Counted from the first letter of the stretch, positions 1 through 7,370 are shown. The stretch: DNA of 27,718 nt from Luteococcus sp052116585 (GCF_052116585.1 NZ_JBQKKT010000030.1:1-27718); one strand, 5' to 3'. Program-made: numbers and translations. Notes: a model not told the origin generated them from the letters alone.

Positions 1-2
1 TC

Positions 3-86
3 CTGTTCGCCATGCTCAAGAACCGGGAGCCCTACCGAGCACCCGCCCCGACGCCAGAACCCTCACCCATACCCCTCGCCGCTTGA
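3..86 (+). CDS. C-terminal end of an IS110-like transposase (partial, runs off the left edge)
   Basis: An open frame enters from the left edge and ends at TGA 84-86, giving 27 residues that begin LFAMLKNREPYRAP and finish in a Pro/Ala tail. The 'ILFAMLKN...PY' pattern resembles the extreme C terminus of IS110/IS116/IS902-family transposases, which often read '(I)LWAMLRDG..Y'. The catalytic DEDD and serine regions would lie outside the window, so the family call rests on this short tail alone. No inverted repeat or junction can be defined on this side. It could also be the end of an unrelated protein. Confidence 0.4.
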   Translation: MFAMLKNREPYRAPAPTPEPSPIPLAA

Positions 87-99
87 CGAGCAACATAGG

Positions 100-150
100 G
101 ACACCCCCCTGGCAGACGACGACGTCGCCGAGGTCGCCAAGGCCGTGTGA
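100..150 (+). pseudogene. possible 3' stub of a gene cut by the left insertion element
   Basis: Reading in the frame of position 100 gives D-T-P-L-A-D-D-D-V-A-E-V-A-K-A-V and then TGA 148-150. This looks like the C terminus of an enzyme (some PLP aminotransferases end in '.PLTDeeV..V...'). It starts only about 14 bases after the transposase stop and has no start codon or ribosome site of its own. I infer a gene remnant whose 5' part was displaced by the insertion. The match is short and may be chance. Confidence 0.2.
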
Positions 151-163
151 CGCAGGATTGACG

Positions 164-200
164 ACCAAGGGCCGTCACCCAGTGGGTGACGGCCCTTGGT
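164..200. terminator. perfect 17-bp hairpin, terminator downstream of glmM
   Basis: Arms 164-180 and 184-200 are perfectly complementary with a 3-nt loop (AGT). There is no T-tract on either strand. The hairpin lies 15 bases beyond the glmM stop and could also stop reading from the left insertion element. Confidence 0.75.
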
Positions 201-214
201 GCGTGCTCTGGCGA

Positions 215-1567
215 TCAGAGGCTGACGCGCTCCTTGACGATGCCTGCCAGCTCCTCGGCCACCTGCTGGGCGTGCTCCTGGGTGGCGGCCTCCACCATGA
301 CGCGGACCACCGGCTCGGTGCCCGACGGGCGCAGCACGACGCGGCCCTGGTCACCCAGGTCCTGGTTGGCGGCGCTGACGGCGCTCTGGATCTGCGGGTC
401 GATGCCGGCGCGCAGCTTGTCCACGTCGCGCACATTGATCAGCACCTGGGGCAGGCGGGTCATCACCGAGCCCAGCTCGGCGATGGACTTCTTGGTCTGG
501 ACCATGCGGGCGGCCAGGTGCAGACCGGTCAGAACGCCGTCACCGGTGGTGGCGAACTCGCTCATGATGACGTGGCCTGACTGCTCGCCGCCCAGCGCGA
601 AGCCATTGGCATTCATGCTCTCGAGCACATAGCGGTCGCCGACCTTGGTGGCGTCGACGCGGATGCCGTTCGCCTTCATGGCATTGATGAAGCCCAGATT
701 GCTCATGATGGTGGCCACCACGGTGTCGGAGTGGAGCTTGCGCTCCTCCTTCAGGGAGAGGGCGAGGATCGCGAGGATCTGGTCGCCGTCGACCAGGTTG
801 CCGTCGGCGTCGCAGGCCAGGCAACGGTCGGCGTCTCCGTCGAAGGCCAGACCCAGATCGGCGCCCACCTCGACGACCTTCTTCTGCAGGTCGCCCATGT
901 GCGTGGAGCCACAGTTCTCGTTGATGTTCTCGCCGTCGGGGGTGTTGTGGATCGCCACCACCTCAGCGCCCTGGGTCTCGAAAGCCGCCACGGCCGTGGC
1001 CGAGCTCGCACCATTGGCGCAGTCCAGCACCACCTTGAGGTCGTGTAGGCTGCCCTCGGCACCCAGGCTGCCCACCAGGTGGGCGATGTAGGACTCCACC
1101 GCCCCGAGGTCATCGGTGACGCGGCCGACGCCGGCACCGGTTGGACGGTCCCACTCCTCGCCCATGCGGGCCTCGATGGCGTCCTCGAGGAAGTCGTCCA
1201 GCTTGACGCCGCCTCGGGAGAAGAACTTGATGCCATTGTCGGGCATCGGGTTGTGGGAGGCCGAGAGCATGACGCCCAGATCGGCATTGCGGTCGTTCAC
1301 CAGGAAGGCGAGTCCGGGAGTGGGGACCACTCCGACGCGCACGACGTCGACGCCCGCGCTGGCCAGTCCGGCCACCACCGCTGCCTCCAGGAATTCGCCG
1401 GAGACGCGCGTGTCGCGCCCGACGAGAGCCAGCGGTCGTCGCCCGTCGAAGGCGCCGGCCTCCCCCAGCACGTGGGCCGCGCCCACCGAGAGGTTGAGGG
1501 CCAGTTCGGCCGTCAGGTCCTTGTTTGCAAGTCCACGCACCCCGTCGGTGCCAAAAAGTCGTGCCAT
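215..1567 (-). CDS. glmM: phosphoglucosamine mutase GlmM
   Basis: Interconverts glucosamine-6-phosphate and glucosamine-1-phosphate in the cytoplasm, feeding UDP-GlcNAc and peptidoglycan synthesis. The 450-residue protein begins MARLFGTDGVRG, the typical family N terminus. The active-site loop LSASHNPMPDNG carries the serine to be phosphorylated (about residue 104). The metal loop DGDADR is at about 243-248, and the C-terminal phosphate-binding motif RPSGTEPVVRV is intact. An in-frame TTG nine bases upstream is possible, but ATG 1567 matches the family start. No Shine-Dalgarno is visible; a TAGTCT -10-like element ends 8 nt before the ATG, so the message may be leaderless. It follows rpsI after a strong hairpin, so rplM-rpsI read-through and its own promoter may both contribute. 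The rplM-rpsI-glmM order is common in actinobacteria. Confidence 0.97.
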   Translation of the reverse strand: MARLFGTDGVRGLANKDLTAELALNLSVGAAHVLGEAGAFDGRRPLALVGRDTRVSGEFLEAAVVAGLASAGVDVVRVGVVPTPGLAFLVNDRNADLGVMLSASHNPMPDNGIKFFSRGGVKLDDFLEDAIEARMGEEWDRPTGAGVGRVTDDLGAVESYIAHLVGSLGAEGSLHDLKVVLDCANGASSATAVAAFETQGAEVVAIHNTPDGENINENCGSTHMGDLQKKVVEVGADLGLAFDGDADRCLACDADGNLVDGDQILAILALSLKEERKLHSDTVVATIMSNLGFINAMKANGIRVDATKVGDRYVLESMNANGFALGGEQSGHVIMSEFATTGDGVLTGLHLAARMVQTKKSIAELGSVMTRLPQVLINVRDVDKLRAGIDPQIQSAVSAANQDLGDQGRVVLRPSGTEPVVRVMVEAATQEHAQQVAEELAGIVKERVSL

Positions 1568-1575
1568 GAAAAGCA

Positions 1576-1581
1576 AGACTA
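1576..1581 (-). promoter_or_regulatory. candidate -10 element for glmM
   Basis: On the minus strand TAGTCT (fits TANNNT) ends 8 nt before the glmM ATG. No ribosome site precedes the ATG, which fits a leaderless or nearly leaderless transcript. No convincing -35 is seen. Confidence 0.4.
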
Positions 1582-1611
1582 GCGCGCATGGCGCGCACAG
1601 CCCCCGACACG

Positions 1612-1647
1612 ACGAAGGCCGCTGCCCAAATGGGCAGCGGCCTTCGT
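1612..1647. terminator. perfect 17-bp hairpin between rpsI and glmM
   Basis: Arms 1612-1628 and 1631-1647 are perfectly complementary around an AA loop. The hairpin lies about 29 bases past the rpsI stop and upstream of the proposed glmM promoter. There is no U-tract. It probably ends most rplM-rpsI transcripts. Confidence 0.75.
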
Positions 1648-1675
1648 GGATCGTGTCCGGCTGGGCCGGGCGGGA

Positions 1676-2206
1676 TCAGCGCTTGCTGTACTGCGGAGCC
1701 TTGCGGGCCTTCTTGAGACCGGCCTTCTTGCGCTCCTTGATGCGGGCATCGCGGGACAGCAGACCGGCCTTCTTCAGGGCGGGACGGCTGGCCTCTTCGT
1801 CGATCGCGTTCAGGGCACGGGCGATGCCCAGACGCAGCGCGCCGGCCTGGCCGGAGGCGCCGCCGCCGTGGATGCGGGCGATGACGTCGTAGGCGCTGGT
1901 CACGGCAGCGGTGACGAAGGGCTCGTTGACGAGCTGCTGGTGCACCTTGTTCGGGAAGAAGTCCTCAAGGCTGCGACCGCCGTTGATGGAGAACTTGCCG
2001 CTGCCGGGCACGAGGCGGACGCGGGCGATGGCCTCCTTGCGACGGCCGGTGCCACCGCCAGCGGCGATGACAGCGGCGCGACCGGCAGGGTTGGTGGCCG
2101 GGGCCGGGTTCGAATCCGTACGGTAGGCGATCTCGCGATCGTTCTCGTCGGTGAACGGGGTGACCTCGGTCTCGAGGTTCTCGTCAAGCTCTACGGTCTC
2201 AGACAC
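1676..2206 (-). CDS. rpsI: 30S ribosomal protein S9
   Basis: Small-subunit protein of the 30S head whose C-terminal tail reaches the P-site tRNA. The C terminus ends KKARKAPQYSKR, matching the universal '..RPQ(F/Y)SKR' tail, and GRRKEAIARVRLVPG is the S9 core start. An acidic N-terminal extension of about 45 residues precedes the core, as often seen in actinobacterial S9. I chose GTG 2206 (176 residues) because AAGGA sits 6 nt upstream; an earlier GTG at 2239 would overlap the rplM stop. It is co-transcribed with rplM, with a gap of about 29 bases. Confidence 0.97.
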   Translation of the reverse strand: MSETVELDENLETEVTPFTDENDREIAYRTDSNPAPATNPAGRAAVIAAGGGTGRRKEAIARVRLVPGSGKFSINGGRSLEDFFPNKVHQQLVNEPFVTAAVTSAYDVIARIHGGGASGQAGALRLGIARALNAIDEEASRPALKKAGLLSRDARIKERKKAGLKKARKAPQYSKR

Positions 2207-2235
2207 TTTGATTCCTTGATTCGCGTGGTCGATCG

Positions 2236-2679
2236 TCACTGGGCGATCTGGGTGATCTCGTACACCTGCGGCTTCTGCGCGGCGTGGGGGTGCTCCGGGC
2301 CGGCGTAGACCTTGAGCTTGCTCATCAGCTGACGGCTCAGCTTGTTCTTGGGGAGCATGCCCCAGACAGCCAGATCGACCGCCTTGCGCGGATCCTTGTC
2401 GAGCATCTCACCGATCGGGGTGGCGGTCAGGCCACCGGGACGGCCCGAGTGACGGTAACGCATCGAGTCGGTGCGCTTGTTGCCGGTGACGGCGATCTTC
2501 GAGGCGTTGATGATGATGACGAAGTCACCACCGTCGACGTGCGGCGCGAACGTGGCCTTGTGCTTGCCGCGCAGCAGGGTGGCGGCAGCCACCGCGAGGC
2601 GGCCGAGGACGACATTCTCGGCATCGATCACATGCCAATTCCTGGTGATGTCCCCAGGCTTCGGGCTGTACGTAGACAC
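2236..2679 (-). CDS. rplM: 50S ribosomal protein L13
   Basis: Early-assembling large-subunit protein. The sequence contains the L13 core: NWHVIDAENVVLGRLA, GKHKATFAPHVDGGDFV and the C-terminal LKVYAGPEHPHAAQKP. GTG 2679 gives 147 residues starting MSTYSPKPGDITRNWHVIDA, the normal family length and N terminus. The longer frame reaching back to 2751 would add a Cys/Arg-rich segment unlike L13, so I reject it. It is first gene of the rplM-rpsI unit, with a promoter at 2781-2810 and a leader of about 95 nt. Confidence 0.97.
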   Translation of the reverse strand: MSTYSPKPGDITRNWHVIDAENVVLGRLAVAAATLLRGKHKATFAPHVDGGDFVIIINASKIAVTGNKRTDSMRYRHSGRPGGLTATPIGEMLDKDPRKAVDLAVWGMLPKNKLSRQLMSKLKVYAGPEHPHAAQKPQVYEITQIAQ

Positions 2680-2780
2680 GGGTCGCAGACCATCTTCCGT
2701 TAGATTGCTTGAACAAGGGCGGCAGCGCATGGGGTCAGCGAGTGGTCCCACCAGAACCTTCCAGTGCGCAACAGCGATTC

Positions 2781-2810
2781 AGACTACCCTTTTCAGGTGG
2801 GCCGGGTCAA
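2781..2810 (-). promoter_or_regulatory. housekeeping promoter for rplM-rpsI
   Basis: On the minus strand TTGACC (2810-2805) is separated by 18 bp from TAGTCT (2786-2781). This is one of the best -35/-10 pairs in the window. It lies just past the treZ stop, so the expected start is near 2774, leaving about 95 nt of rplM leader. Confidence 0.65.
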
Positions 2811-2817
2811 AACGAGG

Positions 2818-4593
2818 TCAGGCACGACCCGGCAAAGCGTCCTTGGCTAGGTGAAGGACCGCCGCGGACTGGGAGCCGAGCTGCAGTTTGCCGTCCACCA
2901 CCTCCACCTCACCGATGCGCATGAGGACCTCGGAGGGAGCCTCCAGCTCGATCTCGGCCGGATCGTGGTCGAAGTTCACCGCCACGGTCATCGTCTCGCC
3001 CCGCTCCATCACGAACCAGTGCCCGTTCTCGTCATAACGAGCCGAGACCCACTCGAAGCGCGGATCGGTCAGGTCCGGGTAGGTGCGGCGCAAGGAGATC
3101 GCGTCGCGATAGGTGGCCAGCACCTCCGCGTGCACCTCCTGCTGCACCTCGTCCCAGTCCAGCTTGGAGCGCTGGAAGGCCTCCGGACTCTGGGGGTCGA
3201 CAATGGTGGAAGTGTCCCAGTCCATCTTGCTGAACTCCTCCACGCGCCCCTTGCTGACCGCCTCGGCCAGCTCCGGTTCCGGATGGGAGCTGAAGAACAT
3301 GAAGGGGGTCTTGGCGGCCCACTCCTCGCCCATGAAGATCATCGGGGTGTAGGGCGAGAGCAGGGTCATCAGTGCCGCGATCTGCAGCTGGCGGGTGCTC
3401 TCCCTGGTGGACAGGCGCGCACCGTCGGCCCGGTTGCCGATCTGGTCATGGTTGTCGCTGCACACCACGAGCCGCCAGGTGGGGATCGTCGGAGTGTCCA
3501 GCCGGCGTCCGTGACGTCGCCCGCGGAAGGAGGACTTGGTGCCGTCGTGGAAGAAGCCGGTCTCCAGCACCTTGCCCAGGGCCTGCAGCTCGGCGAAGTC
3601 CGCGTAGTAGCCCGAGTCGTCGCCCGTCAGGTTGGCCAGCAGTGCGTGGTGGAAGTCATCGCTCCACTGTGCGTCGAGTCCGTAGCCGCCGGCCTCGCGC
3701 GGGGTGATGACGCGGGGATCGTTCAGGTCGCTCTCCGCGATCAGGGTGAGCGGCCGGTTGAGGAAGGTGCTCAGCGCATTCACCTCGACGGCCAGTTCCT
3801 CCAGGATGTGGATGGCCCGGGTGTCCACCAGGGCGTGCACCGCGTCCAGGCGCAGTCCGTCGACGTGGTAGTCCTGCAGCCACATCAGAGCATTGTCGAT
3901 GATGAAGCGGCGCACCTCGTCGGAGTCCTCACCCGCAAGGTTGATGGCACTGCCCCACGGCGACTGCACCGAATGGTCCAGGAAGGGCCCGTACTGCGGC
4001 AGGTAGTTCCCGCTGGGGCCCAGGTGGTTGTAGACGACGTCCTGGATCACGCCCAACCCACGCTGGTGACAGGCATCGACGAACTCCTGGTATGCCCCAG
4101 GGCCGCCATAGGCGTGGTGCACCGCATACCAGCCGACGCCGTCATAGCCCCAACCGTGCTCACCGTTGAAGGCATTGACCGGCATCAGCTCCACCAGGTC
4201 GATGCCGAGCTCCACCAGGTGGTCCAACTTGTCGATGGCCGCGACGAGGGTTCCTTCGGGCGTGAAGGTTCCCACGTGCAGCTCGTAGATGATGGAACCG
4301 GCAAGCTGACGGCCGGTCCAGTCCTGGTCCTGCCACTCGTGGCTGGCGGGGTCGAAGGTGCGGGACAGTCCGTGCACCCCGTTGGGCTGCCAGCGGGAGC
4401 GGGGAGCCGGCAGGATGGCCTCTGCACCGTCCAGCCGGTAGCCGTAGTCGAGGCCCTCACGCAGCAACTCGTGGTGCTCCGGGGCCAGCCGCCACCAACC
4501 CTCCTCGGCCTTGGTCAGTGGCACCTCGACCCCGTCGACGACGACGTCGACTCGCTGCGGGATCGGGGCCCAGACATCGAGGGACAAGGGCAT
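2818..4593 (-). CDS. treZ: malto-oligosyltrehalose trehalohydrolase TreZ (GH13)
   Basis: Releases trehalose by hydrolysing the alpha-1,4 bond next to the terminal trehalosyl unit that TreY makes on maltodextrins. The 591-residue protein has an N-terminal beta-sandwich domain (about 1-90), then a GH13 barrel beginning IIYELHVGTFTPEGT. The nucleophile is in DGLRLDAVHAL (Asp about 250), the acid in LIAESDLND (Glu about 287), and the third carboxylate in SDNHDQIGNRA (Asp about 383). ATG 4593 has AGGAG 7 nt upstream. No treY or treX lies beside it, although these are usually neighbours; they may be elsewhere on the chromosome. The gene is divergent from the GH125 gene and runs toward rplM. A weak TACCGT -10-like element lies at 4637-4632. 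Confidence 0.95.
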   Translation of the reverse strand: MPLSLDVWAPIPQRVDVVVDGVEVPLTKAEEGWWRLAPEHHELLREGLDYGYRLDGAEAILPAPRSRWQPNGVHGLSRTFDPASHEWQDQDWTGRQLAGSIIYELHVGTFTPEGTLVAAIDKLDHLVELGIDLVELMPVNAFNGEHGWGYDGVGWYAVHHAYGGPGAYQEFVDACHQRGLGVIQDVVYNHLGPSGNYLPQYGPFLDHSVQSPWGSAINLAGEDSDEVRRFIIDNALMWLQDYHVDGLRLDAVHALVDTRAIHILEELAVEVNALSTFLNRPLTLIAESDLNDPRVITPREAGGYGLDAQWSDDFHHALLANLTGDDSGYYADFAELQALGKVLETGFFHDGTKSSFRGRRHGRRLDTPTIPTWRLVVCSDNHDQIGNRADGARLSTRESTRQLQIAALMTLLSPYTPMIFMGEEWAAKTPFMFFSSHPEPELAEAVSKGRVEEFSKMDWDTSTIVDPQSPEAFQRSKLDWDEVQQEVHAEVLATYRDAISLRRTYPDLTDPRFEWVSARYDENGHWFVMERGETMTVAVNFDHDPAEIELEAPSEVLMRIGEVEVVDGKLQLGSQSAAVLHLAKDALPGRA

Positions 4594-4707
4594 GGGTTGA
4601 CTCCTGGCAGTCGGGGGCGGGTCCTCTCCCCACGGTAGCGGGTGATGGGACGGCGCCGAAGGGTGTCAACCACTGGGCGGACCCGAGTACGCCACGAACG
4701 AACAGCT

Positions 4708-4732
4708 CTGTCCGGGCAGGCGTCCCGGACAG
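4708..4732. promoter_or_regulatory. 9-7-9 inverted repeat, candidate operator between treZ and the GH125 gene
   Basis: CTGTCCGGG (4708-4716) and CCCGGACAG (4724-4732) are perfect inverted copies with a 7-bp spacer. The site is centred about 52 bp upstream of the GH125 ATG at 4772 and about 127 bp upstream of the treZ start. Symmetry and placement suggest a dimeric regulator site, but no regulator gene is present and a chance palindrome is possible. Confidence 0.4.
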
Positions 4733-4759
4733 ATGTCGCAGTGGGCATCCCTCACTTGA

Positions 4760-4765
4760 CATACT
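4760..4765 (+). promoter_or_regulatory. candidate -10 element for the GH125 gene
   Basis: CATACT ends 6 nt before ATG 4772, the same geometry seen at several other starts in this window. TACTGT, offset by 2 bp, is an alternative reading. No clear -35 is seen. Confidence 0.4.
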
Positions 4766-4771
4766 GTGCCC

Positions 4772-6106
4772 ATGTCACCGCTGACCCGTCCGCTGGCCCT
4801 GCGGCACGCCCGAGGCGGGAGCATGACACCAAGCCCTTCCCTCATGGCTGCGCTGACCAGCCGCGGACGGCGCATCTCACGCGCACTGGGCAGCGAGGAA
4901 TTCGGCGCCCACTACGAACGCCTGATGATCGACACGTGGACCCGAACGCTGCACCCCGGCCCGGACGGCGTCTTCGTGACCACCGGCGACATCCCCGCGA
5001 TGTGGCTGCGTGACTCGTCGGCCCAGATGCGCCCCTGGCTGCCCCTGGCCGCCGAACTACCAGAGGTGGCCGATGTCCTGCGGGGCGTCTGCCTGATGCA
5101 GTGGCGGCTGATCCGTCACGATCCCTATGCGAACGCCTTCAACCACGGCCCCGTGGGCGGCACGCACCACCTGCTGGACAACCACGTGCTGACCACCCGG
5201 CTGGACCCGTGGATTTGGGAGCGCAAGTACGAGTTGGACTCCTTGGCGCTGCCCCTGCTCCTGGCCCACCAACTCCAGCTGGCGACGAACAGCACGGAGC
5301 ACCTTGACTGGGGCGTGCACGCCGGTTTCGCCGATGTCGTCGGCCTGTGGGAGCGCGAGCAGGACCACCGCACCAGTCGCTACCGCTTCATCCGACTGCC
5401 CGCCGTCCTGACGCGGCGCCAGCACGACACCCTGCCCCAACTGGGCAAGGGCACACCGGTGGCGCGCACCGGCATGACTTGGCAAGGTTTTCGTCCCAGT
5501 GACGACGCCTGCCGATTCGGCTACAACATCCCCGCCCAGCTGCTCGCCGTCCACGTGCTGCGGATCGCCGCCACCTGGTGCGACGAGCTGTGGCACGACG
5601 ATGCCCTTGGCCAGCGCGCCCGCGGTCTGGCCGAGGGGATCGAGCAGGGCGTGGCGGCGCACGCAACGCTGCCCGATGGCTCCTGGGCCTATGAGGTGGA
5701 TGGCCTCGGGGGTGTGCTGGCCACCGACGACGCCAACCTGCCCAGCCTGCTCGGGCTGCCCCTGCTGACCGACATCGCAGCGGATGATCCGCGCTACCTG
5801 GCCACTCGTCGACGAATCCTGTCGGAGCGCAATCCGTGGTGGCACACGGGACGTGTGGCCAGTGGGATCGGCAGCCCGCACACCCCGGGCCGAAGGGTGT
5901 GGCCCATCGCGTTGGCCGTGCAGGGACTGACCACAACCGATCGGGACGAGGGCTTGGCAATCGCACGCCTGCTCGCCACCACCACCGCGGGGACGGGAAT
6001 GCAGCACGAGAGCTTTCACGTGGACGATGCCCATGACTTCACGCGGCCCTGGTTCAGCTGGGCCAACATGATGTTCTGTGAACTGCTCGACAAATTGGCC
6101 GATTGA
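4772..6106 (+). CDS. glycoside hydrolase family 125 (exo-alpha-1,6-mannosidase-like)
   Basis: The family, formerly DUF1237, removes terminal alpha-1,6-linked mannose from glycans by an inverting mechanism. Visible family motifs include TGDIPAMWLRDSSAQMRPWL, where an Asp/Arg-rich loop lines the active site, NAFNHGP, IWERKYELDSLALPL, TGMTWQGFRPSDDAC and the C-terminal HESFHVDD...FSWANMMFCELL. No signal peptide is seen, so a cytoplasmic role is likely, for example recycling mannosyl glycans or imported mannosides. I use ATG 4772 (444 residues) because a -10 element stands 6 nt before it and the first codons have G/C third positions. ATG 4823, with GAGG 7 nt upstream, is a real alternative (427 residues). 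The MOSC gene follows at a 59-base gap. Confidence 0.9.
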   Translation: MSPLTRPLALRHARGGSMTPSPSLMAALTSRGRRISRALGSEEFGAHYERLMIDTWTRTLHPGPDGVFVTTGDIPAMWLRDSSAQMRPWLPLAAELPEVADVLRGVCLMQWRLIRHDPYANAFNHGPVGGTHHLLDNHVLTTRLDPWIWERKYELDSLALPLLLAHQLQLATNSTEHLDWGVHAGFADVVGLWEREQDHRTSRYRFIRLPAVLTRRQHDTLPQLGKGTPVARTGMTWQGFRPSDDACRFGYNIPAQLLAVHVLRIAATWCDELWHDDALGQRARGLAEGIEQGVAAHATLPDGSWAYEVDGLGGVLATDDANLPSLLGLPLLTDIAADDPRYLATRRRILSERNPWWHTGRVASGIGSPHTPGRRVWPIALAVQGLTTTDRDEGLAIARLLATTTAGTGMQHESFHVDDAHDFTRPWFSWANMMFCELLDKLAD

Positions 6107-6165
6107 GCGGTTCTGCGGGCAGGATCACAAGGGCCGGGGCGCACCGGCGGATCAGGAGGACGAAC

Positions 6166-6867
6166 GTGGCACAGGTGGAGGCCCTCGGGTGGACCCCCGT
6201 CAAGGGCACTCGCTGGCTCGAGACGGGCCTGCTGGTGACCACGGAGCACGGTGCGGTGGGTGACCGGCTCTGGTCGCCAGTGACCCGATCGGCCGATGGT
6301 GAGTTGCGTGCGGTCCGTGCGCCGCAGGTGCCGGAACTTGCGTCGGTGACCGTTCTGGCGGGCGAGCTGCCCACCCTGGGGGAGCACCAGGCCATGCCGG
6401 GCGACGAGCACGAGGTGACGTACTACGACCGTCGGTTCAAGTGCAGCATCCACGGCGGACCGGTGGCACTTCGTCTGAGTCAGGCGGCAGGCTCTCCCCT
6501 GCTGCTGGCCCGGGTCTCGGGCCGCACGGGCTTCATCTGGTCTTCGCCCCTGAGCATCCTGCTGCGATCCGAGCTGGACGAGCTGGGGCTGCCCGACGAC
6601 CTGCCCCGTTACCGCGCCAACATCGTCCTGGACGATCGGGATGCGCCGCTCAAACCCCAGACCGGCGACTGGTTGCAGGTGGGCGATCTACAGCTGGAGG
6701 TGGAGCGCGAGCTGGACCGCTGCCAGCTGGTCAACCACAGTCCAGTCACCGGGGAGCGAGACGAGGACCTGCTGGGGCGGCTGCGCCCCGGCCTGCTGCT
6801 GGGCTACGGCTGCCGGGTGCGCACTCCCGGGTTGCTCCGGACGGGTCAGCCAGCGAACATCCTCTGA
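6166..6867 (+). CDS. MOSC-domain protein
   Basis: MOSC domains derive from molybdenum-cofactor sulfurases and related proteins that bind sulfur or reduced nitrogen compounds; this protein's substrate cannot be told. An N-terminal beta-barrel-like part (about 1-70) precedes the MOSC core: VALRLSQAAGSPLLLARV, then LPRYRANIVLDD, GDWLQVGDLQLEV and the conserved Cys at about 186 in ELDRCQLVNHSPVTGERD. GTG 6166 is chosen because AGGAGGA lies 5 nt upstream, giving 233 residues; the frame is open further back into the GH125 3' end but is not conserved-looking there. It is probably co-transcribed with the GH125 gene, although no functional link is obvious. Confidence 0.88.
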   Translation: MAQVEALGWTPVKGTRWLETGLLVTTEHGAVGDRLWSPVTRSADGELRAVRAPQVPELASVTVLAGELPTLGEHQAMPGDEHEVTYYDRRFKCSIHGGPVALRLSQAAGSPLLLARVSGRTGFIWSSPLSILLRSELDELGLPDDLPRYRANIVLDDRDAPLKPQTGDWLQVGDLQLEVERELDRCQLVNHSPVTGERDEDLLGRLRPGLLLGYGCRVRTPGLLRTGQPANIL

Positions 6868-6886
6868 GGTGACCTCTCCCACGCCC

Positions 6887-6937
6887 CCCGGTTCCCTTCC
6901 GGCCCCGGTTCCCTTCCAGCCCCGGTTCCCTTCCGGC
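6887..6937. repeat. three tandem 17-bp units downstream of the MOSC gene
   Basis: Units at 6887-6903, 6904-6920 and 6921-6937 read CCCGGTTCCCTTCC(G/A)GC. Copies 1 and 3 are identical and copy 2 differs by one base. They lie in the 174-bp space before the next gene. Confidence 0.9.
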
Positions 6938-7029
6938 CACAAGCGGTCCTGACGGATCTGCCGACGCGAGCAAGTACCGGCCAGCGTGAGCCTGCCAGAC
7001 GGCGTCGGGGCCTGGTGTTCTCGAACTAC

Positions 7030-7035
7030 TAGGGT
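7030..7035 (+). promoter_or_regulatory. -10 element for a leaderless small membrane protein gene
   Basis: TAGGGT followed by 6 nt (GGCCAC) and ATG 7042. The expected transcription start falls on or next to the A of the ATG. Confidence 0.5.
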
Positions 7036-7041
7036 GGCCAC

Positions 7042-7338
7042 ATGAAGTCCTCCTCCTCGTCCTGGCGTTGGCTCGCACTGTCCGGGCTGCTCCTCGCCGT
7101 CGTCTGCCTGGGCTGGCTGCTGTGGCTGGAGACCTATGTGGACAATCGCCTGTGCGGGCCGTCGATTTCCGTCGTGGTGCGCGGAGTGGTGGACACCTCC
7201 GGCTCCCAGCCACCGGCCGAATGGCTCGAGGAGTGCCGTCGAGCCGCTCGCCAGGCCACCACCGGATGGTTCGTGGGGCTGTTGGGCGGCGTCGCGCTGC
7301 TGCTGGCCGGGTTGCGCCTGCGGCCTGCCCAGAACTGA
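7042..7338 (+). CDS. small two-helix membrane protein, function unknown
   Basis: A 98-residue protein I do not recognise. After a short polar N terminus (MKSSSSSWRW) comes a hydrophobic helix at about 11-30 (LALSGLLLAVVCLGWLLWL). An extracytoplasmic-looking loop of about 40 residues holds two cysteines (C38 in RLCGPS and C65 in EECRRA), which could form a disulfide. A second helix follows at about 75-92 (GWFVGLLGGVALLLAGLRL) with a short basic tail. G/C third positions and a well-placed -10 element support it as a real gene. It stands alone, 44 bases before trmB and in the same direction. Confidence 0.7.
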   Translation: MKSSSSSWRWLALSGLLLAVVCLGWLLWLETYVDNRLCGPSISVVVRGVVDTSGSQPPAEWLEECRRAARQATTGWFVGLLGGVALLLAGLRLRPAQN

Positions 7339-7370
7339 CCAGGTCAGAACTGATGGGGGCCCGGCACAGG

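Noticed and set aside
83..1582. Plus-strand open frames opposite glmM
   Set aside because: They mirror the minus-strand glmM gene; high G+C keeps the opposite frames open, and their proteins resemble nothing known.
2851..4638. A 595-residue plus-strand open frame opposite treZ
   Set aside because: treZ is complete and has its catalytic residues; the opposite frame has no domain-like pattern.
4594..4680. TTGACA/TACCGT pair for treZ
   Set aside because: The spacing is about 26 bp, too long for a normal promoter; only the -10-like part is mentioned as weak.
4756..4767. TTGACA before the GH125 gene as a -35
   Set aside because: It abuts the -10 element with no spacer, so it cannot act as its -35.
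6887..6937. CRISPR array
   Set aside because: The units are directly adjacent with no spacers, and no cas genes are present.
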